Source of the DNA: Bacillota bacterium
GTDB taxonomy: Bacteria; Bacillota; Clostridia; Clostridiales; Clostridiaceae
Assembly: GCA_023424785.1 (NCBI GenBank)
Contig: JAFADP010000157.1
Coordinates: 1 to 16,590 of the forward strand
Reading direction: 5' to 3'
Length of the DNA stretch: 16,590 nt
The position numbers and the translations under genes were made by a program. The notes beneath the pieces were generated by a model. The model was given only the letters and a program-made list of their open reading frames with translations, did no database searches and was not told the DNA's origin. Numbering within the stretch: position 1 is the stretch's first letter; every line of letters begins with the position of its first letter. This document shows positions 1 through 6,545 of this stretch, piece after piece.

Positions 1-339
1 CCAAGAATTCCTTTTGAAGAGGCATTAAAGTATATGTTAAATTCAGAAGTGTTATTAATATTTGGAAATAAAAACTCTAAACAGATTCCAGCAAAGATAT
101 ACGAGTATTTTGGTGCTAAGGGTAAAATATTTGTAATATATGGAGATGAAAATGATCCAATTAAAAAGTTAGTAGAAGATCATAAAAGATGTGTAAATAC
201 CTTAAATAATAAGGAATATATAAAAGAAAAACTTACATCTATTTTAGAAATGAGTAAGGAAGATTTATTAGGAGAAGAAGATTATTCTTTTGAGTGGAAG
301 AGTATAACTGAAAGATTAATTAACATTTTTAAAGTGTAG
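1..339 (+). CDS. Glycosyltransferase, C-terminal part (5' end outside window)
   Basis: The reading frame is open from base 1, so this is the end of a longer gene; the ATG at 34 is an internal methionine and not a start. About 112 residues are visible. The stretch with LIFGNK, then IPAKIYEYFGAKGKIF and a DENDP turn, resembles the C-terminal nucleotide-sugar binding half of GT-B fold (GT4-like) glycosyltransferases, where a PxKxxEY motif precedes a glycine-rich loop. The tail is charged and helical. Its TAG stop (337-339) overlaps the ribosome binding site of the next glycosyltransferase, so the two are almost certainly one operon, probably for surface polysaccharide or glycolipid assembly. Neither donor nor acceptor sugar can be read from the sequence. 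Family assignment is moderate because the N-terminal half is missing. Confidence 0.6.
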   Translation, partial: PRIPFEEALKYMLNSEVLLIFGNKNSKQIPAKIYEYFGAKGKIFVIYGDENDPIKKLVEDHKRCVNTLNNKEYIKEKLTSILEMSKEDLLGEEDYSFEWKSITERLINIFKV

Positions 340-350
340 GAGGATTTATT

Positions 351-1496
351 ATGCATATAATGGTTGTACCATCTTGGTATGCTGCACCAAATGAAAAAGT
401 TCATGGTAGTTTTTTTAAGGAACAATTTCAGGCTCTTCAAAGAAGTGGGGAAAAAGTAACAGTTGCATATAATGAGATTTGGCCAATAACAGATTTAGGA
501 AAATTAAAAGAAAAAACAGGTATAACTTTCAGTGAAGAATATGGCTTACCAACTTATAGATTTAGAAATTATAATTTTCTACCTAAAAATGCAAATATGT
601 TTAAATTTTTTAATAGACGAATGGAGAGACTATATTTAGAGATTGTTGAAAAGGAAGGTGCTGTTGATATAATTCATGCTCATTCTGCTTTTTGGGCTGG
701 TATTTCAGCAGCTTATGTGGCAAAAAAATATAATATACCATTTGTATTAACAGAGCACTCTTCTCTTAAATATAGTATGTATGTAAGAGATAGTTATGTT
801 AAGTGGATAAAGGGTGCATATGATTGTGCTGATGCATTAATTGCAGTAGGAAATGGATTGAAAAAAGAAATGCAGGAATATACATCAAATAATATAAATG
901 TTATAGGAAATATGGTTGATTTTTCAATGTTTATTCCAAAAGAAAAAGAAAAGAGTGATGAAATAATATTATTTTCATTAGCTTATTTAGTTGCTGAAAA
1001 GGGAATTGATAGACTTATAAAGGCATTTAGTGAAGCTTTTAAAGGTGAAAAAGTAAAATTAAGAATAGGTGGCTATGGTAATAGAGCAGAAGAATATGAA
1101 AAGTTATCACAAGAATTGGGAATGAGTAATCAAATAACATTTTTAGGTGAAGTAAAAAGAGAAGAGGTAGTTAAAGAGCTTAATAATTGTGATGGTTTTG
1201 TTCTTCCTTCAGAGCATGAAACATTTGGAGTAGTGTATATAGAGGCTCTTTCATTAGGTAAACCTGTATTAGGAACTAAGAATGGGGGAGCAGAAGATAT
1301 AATAAAAGATTTTAATGGAATATTAGTAGAAAATAAAAATCATGAAGCTTTAGTTAAAGGCTTAAAGGATTTTGTTAATAAGATACCAGAGTTCTCTAAT
1401 GATAAAATAAGAAGAGAATGTATAAACTCATATTCAGAAGAAGTTATTATAGAAAAAATTAAGAAAATATATAAAGAAGTAAAGGGGAATTTTTAA
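351..1496 (+). CDS. GT4-family glycosyltransferase
   Basis: A complete 381-residue GT-B retaining glycosyltransferase, expected in the cytoplasm or at the inner membrane face, moving a sugar from a nucleotide-sugar donor to a glycan or lipid acceptor. The N-terminal acceptor half has HAHSAFWAG (109-117) and the TEHSS segment (134-138). The linker has VIGNMVD (184-190). The C-terminal donor half has the ExxxxxxxE motif (E290 to E298, in SEHETFGVVYIEA) followed by GKPVLGTKNGGAEDII, typical of glycosyl transferases group 1 (PF00534/PF13692). The start is decided by AGGAGG at 338-343, seven bases before ATG 351. It follows another glycosyltransferase fragment and precedes a cyclodeaminase-like gene by one base. 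Specific substrates are unknown; the family call is firm. Confidence 0.9.
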   Translation: MHIMVVPSWYAAPNEKVHGSFFKEQFQALQRSGEKVTVAYNEIWPITDLGKLKEKTGITFSEEYGLPTYRFRNYNFLPKNANMFKFFNRRMERLYLEIVEKEGAVDIIHAHSAFWAGISAAYVAKKYNIPFVLTEHSSLKYSMYVRDSYVKWIKGAYDCADALIAVGNGLKKEMQEYTSNNINVIGNMVDFSMFIPKEKEKSDEIILFSLAYLVAEKGIDRLIKAFSEAFKGEKVKLRIGGYGNRAEEYEKLSQELGMSNQITFLGEVKREEVVKELNNCDGFVLPSEHETFGVVYIEALSLGKPVLGTKNGGAEDIIKDFNGILVENKNHEALVKGLKDFVNKIPEFSNDKIRRECINSYSEEVIIEKIKKIYKEVKGNF

Positions 1497-1497
1497 T

Positions 1498-2145
1498 ATG
1501 GAATTTAAAGAATACAAAATAGAAGAATTTATAAATGATTTATCATCTACTCTTCCATCTCCAGGAGGTGGAAGTGTAGCTGGCCTTGTAGCAGCTCTTG
1601 CTGGAAGTTTAAACTCAATGGTTTATTCACTTACAGTAAATAAAAAGTCCTTTGAAAAACAAGAGTTAGATATTCAAAAATTAGTTTTAGACTTTAAAGA
1701 AGCTTCAAGCAAATTTACTAAGAAAGCATTAATGTTAATGGAAGAAGATAGAGAACATTTTAATAAGTTAATGGACTGCTATAAGCTTCCTAAAGAAACT
1801 GAAGAAGAGAGAGATTTTAGAAATAAAGAAATAACACAAAAAACAGTTAAGGCAATGATGGCACCTAAGAACTTAGCAGAAGAATGTCTTAAGTTCTATG
1901 ATAATATTGATATAGCCGTAAAGTATGGAAATAAGATGCTTTTATCAGATGCTAGTTGTGCTGCTATACTTCTTCATAGTGCTATTGAAAGCTCTATAGT
2001 AAATGTTAAGGTGAATCTAAATTCTTTAAGACATTTACCTATGGCATCTTCTATAGAAAATGAAATTGAAAATATTTTAAATAAATCATTACAGAGAAAA
2101 AACAGTATTTGTGAAATAACAAATGAGGTAATATTTCCGAGGTAA
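1498..2145 (+). CDS. Cyclodeaminase/cyclohydrolase family protein (FTCD_C fold; FchA-like)
   Basis: This 215-residue, all-helical protein resembles the cyclodeaminase domain of formiminotransferase-cyclodeaminase (PF04961). In bacteria, stand-alone members include FchA, the methenyl-tetrahydrofolate cyclohydrolase of acetogens and purine fermenters. The family signature LPSPGGGSVAG is at 19-29, and the second conserved block, with YGNKMLLSDASCAA (143-156) then NVKVNLNSL (169-177), is intact. Length matches the stand-alone family. A ribosome binding site AAAGGGG (1481-1487) lies ten bases before ATG 1498, and only one base separates the start from the preceding stop, so it is translated with the glycosyltransferase. 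No formiminotransferase, Fhs or FolD gene is nearby, so the exact folate reaction is uncertain; a non-folate role is possible. Confidence 0.8.
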   Translation: MEFKEYKIEEFINDLSSTLPSPGGGSVAGLVAALAGSLNSMVYSLTVNKKSFEKQELDIQKLVLDFKEASSKFTKKALMLMEEDREHFNKLMDCYKLPKETEEERDFRNKEITQKTVKAMMAPKNLAEECLKFYDNIDIAVKYGNKMLLSDASCAAILLHSAIESSIVNVKVNLNSLRHLPMASSIENEIENILNKSLQRKNSICEITNEVIFPR

Positions 2146-2175
2146 TAAGTGAAGAAAGTGATTACATAAAAATAA

Positions 2176-2340
2176 GCTCTTAAAGAAGAGATAGAAAATG
2201 AAAGAGATGTACTTTTAAAAAGAGTAGGTTTTTATGAAAGAAAAAAAGCTTATCCTAGAGAATTATCTGGAGGGCAAAAACAAAGAATTGCTATAGTAAG
2301 ATCTCTTTGGATGAATCCAGAGATAATGTTATTTAAATGA
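2176..2340 (+). pseudogene. Relic of an amino-acid ABC transporter ATPase (GlnQ-like)
   Basis: One frame reads ALKEEIENERDVLLKRVG, then FYERKKAYPRELSGGQKQR, then IAIVRSLWMNPEIMLFK and a TGA at 2338-2340. This is the ABC signature region (LSGGQKQR, then IA-x-R-x-L, then MNPEIMLF) of polar amino-acid ABC ATPases, which normally continue into DEPTSALDP. Here the Walker B aspartate position is replaced by Lys-stop. The frame has a stop just upstream (TAA 2173-2175), no start codon with a ribosome binding site, and no Walker A. About 55 of the usual 240 residues remain. It lies between the cyclodeaminase-like gene and a terminator and is best read as a decayed internal fragment left by deletion, without function. 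Confidence 0.85.
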
Positions 2341-2358
2341 ATATTGTAGAATAATAGT

Positions 2359-2419
2359 TAAGTGTGACTAATTACTTTTATAACTTTAAAAAGTATATAA
2401 AGTAATTAGTTCACACTTA
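2359..2419. terminator. Long hairpin, probable bidirectional terminator
   Basis: The left arm 2359-2382 (starting TAAGTGTGA) pairs with the right arm 2394-2419 (ending TCACACTTA), roughly 22 base pairs with two single-base bulges and a loop of about 11 bases. On the + strand it is followed by an AT-rich ATTTAATTATAT tract. It sits between convergent genes: the + strand cyclodeaminase and ABC relic, and the minus-strand deacetylase. The T-run is imperfect on both sides, so efficiency is uncertain. Confidence 0.7.
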
Positions 2420-2444
2420 TTTAATTATATATATTATTGAATAA

Positions 2445-3239
2445 TTACTTTTTTTCTTTTTCTTCTGTTGGAAGATCATTTAGTGATTTAAATTTATAGC
2501 CATCCTTTTGTAAATCTGATAATACTTGTTTTAACACTTTAGTATTGGTATCTGATACTGCATGTAATAGTAATATACCTCCTGGATGAACACTACTTTC
2601 TATTTTTTCAATAGCATAGCTTTCATCAGGTTGATCATCTATTAACCAATCTCTATAAGCAAAGCTCCAAAAAATGGTTTTATAGCCTAGAGCTTGTGTT
2701 TTTTCTAAAGAATATTGAGAGTACTTGCCCATAGGAGGTCTGAAAAATTTAGGCATATCTTTTCCAGTAAGCTTTTTAAAAGCATCTTCAGTAGTACTAA
2801 ATTCAGAGTTAAATTTTTCTTCATTAATTATTGAAGCCATTGAAGGATGGGTATTTGAATGATTACATACTAAATGACCCTCTTTAACCATTCTTTTAAT
2901 TATGTCAGGTTGACTATCTATATATGGTTTTACTACAAAAAAAGCAGCAGGTATTTTTAATTCTTTTAAAATATCGAGTATAGCTGGGGTATTACCATTT
3001 TCATATCCTTCATCAAAAGTAAGATATAATACTTTTGAAGTAGTATCTCCTAAATAATAAGCATCATAGTTTTTAAGAAAGTTTACTGAGTCTTTAGCAC
3101 CTTCAGGTATTTCATGATTATCCTTAGGTACATAATACCAATTTAGTTCAGTTGTATCAGCAACTGAAAGTACAGGAACTGAATAAGAAAAAAATATTAT
3201 AAAAGTTAGTAAAAATATTAAAAAACTTCTTTTTTTCAC
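2445..3239 (-). CDS. pdaA: PdaA-like polysaccharide deacetylase (delta-lactam-biosynthetic de-N-acetylase)
   Basis: A 264-residue exported NodB-family deacetylase. In spore formers PdaA removes the acetyl group from muramic acid in peptidoglycan, the step before muramic delta-lactam forms in the spore cortex. Residues 1-27 form a signal peptide or membrane anchor (MKKR then a hydrophobic run). Catalytic motifs are visible: TFDEGYENG (74-82, D76 as catalytic base and the PdaA-type DE in place of DD), HSNTH (H127 and H131, metal ligands), RPPMGKYS (167-174) and LLLHAV (H226). The length matches Bacillus PdaA (about 263). The start is GTG (complement of 3237-3239), supported by AGAGGTGA on the minus strand (complement of about 3246-3254). 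It stands alone, divergent from the ABC exporter. The sporulation role is inferred from the family; no clear sporulation sigma-factor promoter was found. Confidence 0.88.
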   Translation of the reverse strand: MKKRSFLIFLLTFIIFFSYSVPVLSVADTTELNWYYVPKDNHEIPEGAKDSVNFLKNYDAYYLGDTTSKVLYLTFDEGYENGNTPAILDILKELKIPAAFFVVKPYIDSQPDIIKRMVKEGHLVCNHSNTHPSMASIINEEKFNSEFSTTEDAFKKLTGKDMPKFFRPPMGKYSQYSLEKTQALGYKTIFWSFAYRDWLIDDQPDESYAIEKIESSVHPGGILLLHAVSDTNTKVLKQVLSDLQKDGYKFKSLNDLPTEEKEKK

Positions 3240-3308
3240 AAAAAATCACCTCTTTCTACATTAGTATTTGAAAATAGTAAAAAATTAATTCTAAGAAAAA
3301 TTAACCAA

Positions 3309-3326
3309 AAATGACTTAAGTCATTT
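3309..3326. promoter_or_regulatory. 18-bp perfect palindrome, candidate operator
   Basis: AAATGACTTAAGTCATTT is a perfect inverted repeat with no spacer, in the divergent region between the deacetylase and the ABC exporter. It lies just upstream of, or overlapping, the -35 position expected for the exporter promoter. It lacks a T-run, so it is more like a dimeric repressor site than a terminator. No regulator gene is adjacent, and the binding protein is unknown. Confidence 0.45.
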
Positions 3327-3338
3327 AATTTAATTACT

Positions 3339-3363
3339 TACAACATATATAATAAAAGTTGTA
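3339..3363 (+). promoter_or_regulatory. Candidate natAB promoter inside an inverted repeat
   Basis: TACAAC (3339-3344) and GTTGTA (3358-3363) form an inverted repeat separated by 13 bases. Inside it lies TATAAT (3348-3353), a perfect -10 box. The matching -35 (TTTAAT 3324-3329 or TTAATT 3325-3330) is weak, which would suit a regulated promoter. The first gene start follows at 3397. The -10 is clear by consensus; operator function is inference. Confidence 0.45.
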
Positions 3364-3396
3364 TTATGGTATGATTGATTATAGGAGGAGATAAGA

Positions 3397-4311
3397 ATGA
3401 AACTTGAAGTAAAAAATATATATAAAAGTTTTTCGGGAAAGGAAGTATTACATGGAATTTCTTTTTCAGTATGTAGTGGAAAAGCCCTAGGGTTACTTGG
3501 GAGAAATGGAGCAGGAAAGACTACAACAATAAGAATATTAATGGATGTTTTTAAAGCAAATAAAGGTGAAATTACTTTAGATGGAAAGCCTTTTAATCCT
3601 AAAGATTATCAAATAGGGTATTTACCAGAAGAAAGAGGATTATACCCTAAGAGAAAGGTTTCAGAGCAAATTATATATTTAGCTTGTTTAAGAGGACTTT
3701 CTAAAAAAGAAGCAAAAGAAAATACAAAAAAGTGGCTTAAAAGATTGGGAGTTTTAGAATATGAGAATGTTCTTCTTGAAACATTATCAAAAGGAAATCA
3801 ACAAAAAGTTCAGCTTGCACAAACTTTAGTTTGTAATCCTGATATAGTAATATTAGATGAGCCGTTTAGTGGATTAGATCCTGTAAACTCTCAAATATTA
3901 AAAGAGGTTGTACAAGAGCTAATAGATGATAATAAACTTGTTATATTTTCAAGTCATCAGATGAATTATGTTGAAGAATTTTGTGAAGATATTTCTATTA
4001 TTAATCATGGAGATGTAGTTTTAAGTGGTAACTTAAAAGAAATAAAGAAGGATTTTGGAAAAGATAGATTAATATTAAGTTCAAATAATTACTCACCTAG
4101 TGATTTAAAGAACAAATGTGAAAAAGTATTAAGTGATATCATTGAAGTAGATACAGTGAAGAAAGAATTTATTGTTATAAAATTATTAAATGGAAAATCA
4201 AAAAAAGATTTATTAAAGAACTTAATTGAATGTGATATAGATATCGAAAAATTTGGAGAGTATCAACCAACATTAAATGATATTTTTGTATTAAAGGCAG
4301 GTGATAATTAA
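3397..4311 (+). CDS. ABC exporter ATP-binding subunit (NatA/YhaQ-like)
   Basis: A 304-residue cytoplasmic ATPase that should power the membrane protein encoded next. Walker A GRNGAGKTT is at 35-43, the Q-loop region at about 72-80 (YQIGYLPEERG), the signature LSKGNQQK at 130-137, Walker B VILDEP at 151-156 and the switch histidine H187. The last 80 or so residues form the C-terminal extension (DUF4162-like) of NatA/YhaQ ATPases (COG4152 type). The ribosome binding site AGGAGG (3383-3388) fits ATG 3397. The stop overlaps the next start by one base (TAATG), so the two subunits are translationally coupled. NatAB in Bacillus exports sodium; related pairs export drugs or peptides, so the substrate here is open. 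Confidence 0.9.
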   Translation: MKLEVKNIYKSFSGKEVLHGISFSVCSGKALGLLGRNGAGKTTTIRILMDVFKANKGEITLDGKPFNPKDYQIGYLPEERGLYPKRKVSEQIIYLACLRGLSKKEAKENTKKWLKRLGVLEYENVLLETLSKGNQQKVQLAQTLVCNPDIVILDEPFSGLDPVNSQILKEVVQELIDDNKLVIFSSHQMNYVEEFCEDISIINHGDVVLSGNLKEIKKDFGKDRLILSSNNYSPSDLKNKCEKVLSDIIEVDTVKKEFIVIKLLNGKSKKDLLKNLIECDIDIEKFGEYQPTLNDIFVLKAGDN

Positions 4312-5552
4312 TGAAACAATTTTTAAATGTATTAAAATTTGAATTAAGTAATTACTTTAGGAATAAAACATACTTAATAACTACAGTAATATTCTCTGTT
4401 GTATTAATTATTGGACTATCAATTCCATCATTTATAAATATTCCAGCTTTAAGTGGAAAAGATAATTCATCGTCTTCAGAGGAAGATAATGAAAAAAGTA
4501 CATTAGCAATATATGATAAAGATAAAATTTTAGTAGATAATGAATATTTTAAAGTATCATTTAATGATTTTAATATAGACATTGTTAATAGTGAAAAAGA
4601 TTTAAAGAAATTAATAAATGATGGGGATGTAGAAGCAGGATTTATAGTAAACTCATTAACAGATTATAGTTATTTAGTTGAGAATACTAGTTTTTCAGAT
4701 TCTAAACAAGAAATTTTTGAATCTGTCTTATCCAGAATTTATAGAGAGGATTATTTGAAAGATAAAGATATTAATGTAGATGAAATTGATGCAATATATA
4801 ATACTCCAATAAAAAGTAATGTTGAAATACTAGGTAAAGATGGAGTAAGTAATTATTTATATACTTATATTTTAATATTTGTACTTTATATGATGATAAT
4901 TTTATATGGACAATTAATAGCAACATCAGTTACAAGTGAAAAGAGTAATCGTGCTATTGAAGTACTTGTAACTAGTACAAGCACTAATTCACTTATATTT
5001 GGAAAAGTAATAGCTGGAGCTATAGCAAGTTTTGTTCAAGTAGGAGTTGTTTTAACATCAGGAATTATTTCATATAAGATAAATATTGATTCTTGGGGAG
5101 GAATTTTAGATTCGTTATTTAACATTCCAACTAATGTACTTGTAACCTTTGCTATGTTTGGAACAGCAGGATATTTATTTTATGCATTTATTTATGGTGC
5201 ATTAGGTGCTTTAGTTTCAAAAACTGAAGATATAGGAAAGAGTGCAAGTAGTATAACATTTATATATTTGGCGGTATTTATTTTAACTATGGTTAATTTA
5301 ACAAATCCAGATGGTTCTATAATGAAAATAATGTCATTTATACCTTTTAGTTCGTTTAATGGAATGCTTGTTAGAGTAGCTATGGGAAGTGTTTCTACAA
5401 TAGAAGTATTAGCATCATTTGGAATATCAATTGTATCTATTATAGCTGTAGGAATAGTAGGATCTAAAATATATAGAATGGCAACATTAATGTATGGAAA
5501 TCCAATAAAGTTATCAAGTGCATTTAAGTTGATAAAAAAAGAAAAAAATTAA
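4311..5552 (+). CDS. ABC exporter permease (NatB/YhaP-like, ABC-2 type)
   Basis: A 413-residue membrane subunit pairing with the upstream ATPase. It has the ABC2_membrane_3 layout (PF12698): one N-terminal membrane helix (about 20-43), a large extracytoplasmic domain (about 45-180), then a helix at about 182-205, the cytoplasmic coupling segment SEKSNRAIEVLVTS (209-222), and further helices near 228-255, 276-302, 312-330 and 364-388. The SEKxxRxIEVL motif is characteristic of NatB/YhaP. ATG 4311 uses the last A of the preceding stop. A serine- and acid-rich stretch (SSSSEEDNE, 53-61) marks the start of the outer domain. A terminator follows directly, closing a two-gene operon. The exported substrate cannot be told from sequence. 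Confidence 0.9.
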   Translation: MKQFLNVLKFELSNYFRNKTYLITTVIFSVVLIIGLSIPSFINIPALSGKDNSSSSEEDNEKSTLAIYDKDKILVDNEYFKVSFNDFNIDIVNSEKDLKKLINDGDVEAGFIVNSLTDYSYLVENTSFSDSKQEIFESVLSRIYREDYLKDKDINVDEIDAIYNTPIKSNVEILGKDGVSNYLYTYILIFVLYMMIILYGQLIATSVTSEKSNRAIEVLVTSTSTNSLIFGKVIAGAIASFVQVGVVLTSGIISYKINIDSWGGILDSLFNIPTNVLVTFAMFGTAGYLFYAFIYGALGALVSKTEDIGKSASSITFIYLAVFILTMVNLTNPDGSIMKIMSFIPFSSFNGMLVRVAMGSVSTIEVLASFGISIVSIIAVGIVGSKIYRMATLMYGNPIKLSSAFKLIKKEKN

Positions 5553-5561
5553 GTATAAATA

Positions 5562-5596
5562 AGGTGTTAGAAAAATGTTTTCTAACACCTATTTTT
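5562..5596 (+). terminator. Intrinsic terminator of the natAB-like operon
   Basis: AGGTGTTAGAAAA (5562-5574), a three-base ATG loop and TTTTCTAACACCT (5578-5590) form a perfect 13-bp stem, followed by A and five T (5592-5596). It lies ten bases after the permease stop. The next gene starts 37 bases after its T-run, so a promoter for that gene must be in or near this hairpin, or expression relies on readthrough. I see no convincing -35/-10 pair in the gap. Confidence 0.88.
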
Positions 5597-5633
5597 GTAA
5601 TAAAATAGAATTATATAGAAAGGTGGGATATAA

Positions 5634-6527
5634 ATGTTTTTGCCGGGAGTTAAGGGTATGGAATTTATATGGCTTTATGGAGTTTATTCAGTAGTTATTA
5701 TTTTTATAATTTCGTTATTAGGAAAAAGAAAGTCACGTAAGAATATTATTATAGAGCCATTAAGAGAAGAAGAATATTTAGTATTAAAAAAAGATGGAAG
5801 TGTAAATAGTGAAGATATAATTAAGTATTATGTTTATAGGTTATATTTAAAAGGATACTTAAATTGTATTAATCAAAAAAATGGTACTTTTAAGACATCA
5901 AAAAAGTCAGTTTATGAAGAGCTAAATAAAATAGAAAGTAGCATTTATGAAGAATGTAAAAAAGAAAAAACTATTATAAATATTAAAGATAATGATAATT
6001 TAAAGTCATTAGCAGATAATATTATATTAGATATTAATAAAAATTTAGTAGAGAGAGAGCTATTTAAAAGGAGAAAAATAAACTTAGGAATAACTATATT
6101 AAAAATATTATTATATATTCCAGGAATTTTAAGACTTTTATCAGGAATAAGTAACAATAAACCTATTAATAATTTGATATTTGAAATATTTATAATCTTT
6201 ATAGTTAGCAATATAATTATAAAAAAGCAACCTAAGTTAATTACTTTAAAAGGGGAATTCTCATTAAGTGCATTTGAAAAACATAAGATTTGTAAAACAA
6301 TAGATGATAGAAATGATAATGATAAAAAATATGATCAGTCAATGAAGGGTTTTTTAGTACACGCTGAGGGTATAAAGGTTTTTGGAAAAGCTATTTCAAA
6401 CACTAAGACTAATTCATCAGGACATAGTTGTACATCATGTACATCATGTACATCATGTAGTAGCTGTAGTTCATGTTCATCTTGTAGTTCTTGTGGAGGA
6501 TGTGGGGGATGCGGTAGTTCTGACTAA
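5634..6527 (+). CDS. TIGR04222-like membrane protein with C-terminal (CXX)10 tail
   Basis: A 297-residue protein of unknown function. The N-terminus FLPGVKGMEFIWLYG followed by a membrane helix (10-29), then a basic segment and EEEYLVLK, resembles TIGR04222 membrane proteins, which tend to end in low-complexity Gly/Cys/Ser tails. A soluble domain (30-148) is followed by two helices (about 151-170 and 181-197) and a C-terminal region. Basic residues after helix 1 (KRKSRK), before helix 2 (KRRK) and after helix 3 (KK) predict that the soluble domain and tail are cytoplasmic. The tail holds ten cysteines at exact three-residue spacing (266, 269, 272 and so on to 293): three CTS, four CSS, two CGG, then CGSSD. 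It is followed 18 bases later by a radical SAM/SPASM gene, so the tail may be its substrate (inference). ATG 5634 is preferred over ATG 5658 because it keeps the conserved LPG segment. Metal binding is the main alternative. Confidence 0.8.
   Translation: MFLPGVKGMEFIWLYGVYSVVIIFIISLLGKRKSRKNIIIEPLREEEYLVLKKDGSVNSEDIIKYYVYRLYLKGYLNCINQKNGTFKTSKKSVYEELNKIESSIYEECKKEKTIINIKDNDNLKSLADNIILDINKNLVERELFKRRKINLGITILKILLYIPGILRLLSGISNNKPINNLIFEIFIIFIVSNIIIKKQPKLITLKGEFSLSAFEKHKICKTIDDRNDNDKKYDQSMKGFLVHAEGIKVFGKAISNTKTNSSGHSCTSCTSCTSCSSCSSCSSCSSCGGCGGCGSSD
6429..6518 (+). repeat. 9-bp tandem coding repeat for the CXX tail (10 units)
   Basis: Ten in-frame 9-bp units, each starting with a cysteine codon (TGT nine times, TGC once). 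The first three units are identical (TGTACATCA). The middle ones vary (TGTAGTAGC, TGTAGTTCA, TGTTCATCT, TGTAGTTCT) and the last encode Gly (TGTGGAGGA, TGTGGGGGA, TGCGGTAGT). The pattern suggests repeat expansion at the 5' end combined with selection to keep Cys every third residue in the diverged units. Confidence 0.85.
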
Positions 6528-6545
6528 AGAGGAGAGAGTATATTT

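Noticed and set aside
34..36. ATG at 34 as a true start of the first gene
   Set aside because: The frame is open to the window edge, the upstream codons fit the protein, and no ribosome binding site precedes it.
4352..4582. Minus-strand 76-codon open frame inside the ABC permease gene
   Set aside because: Fully covered by a well-supported gene on the other strand; no recognisable protein features.
5597..5633. Promoter for the Cys-tail gene between the terminator and its ATG
   Set aside because: TTGTAA and TATATA-like boxes are present but with a spacing of about ten bases, too short for a normal promoter.
5945..6211. Minus-strand 88-codon frame inside the TIGR04222-like gene
   Set aside because: Ile/Leu/Asn-rich antisense shadow of AT-rich coding sequence; its apparent hydrophobicity follows from that.
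6429..6518. Short direct repeats resembling a CRISPR array or a non-coding satellite
   Set aside because: The period is 9 bases, there are no spacers, and the repeat is in frame within a coding gene.
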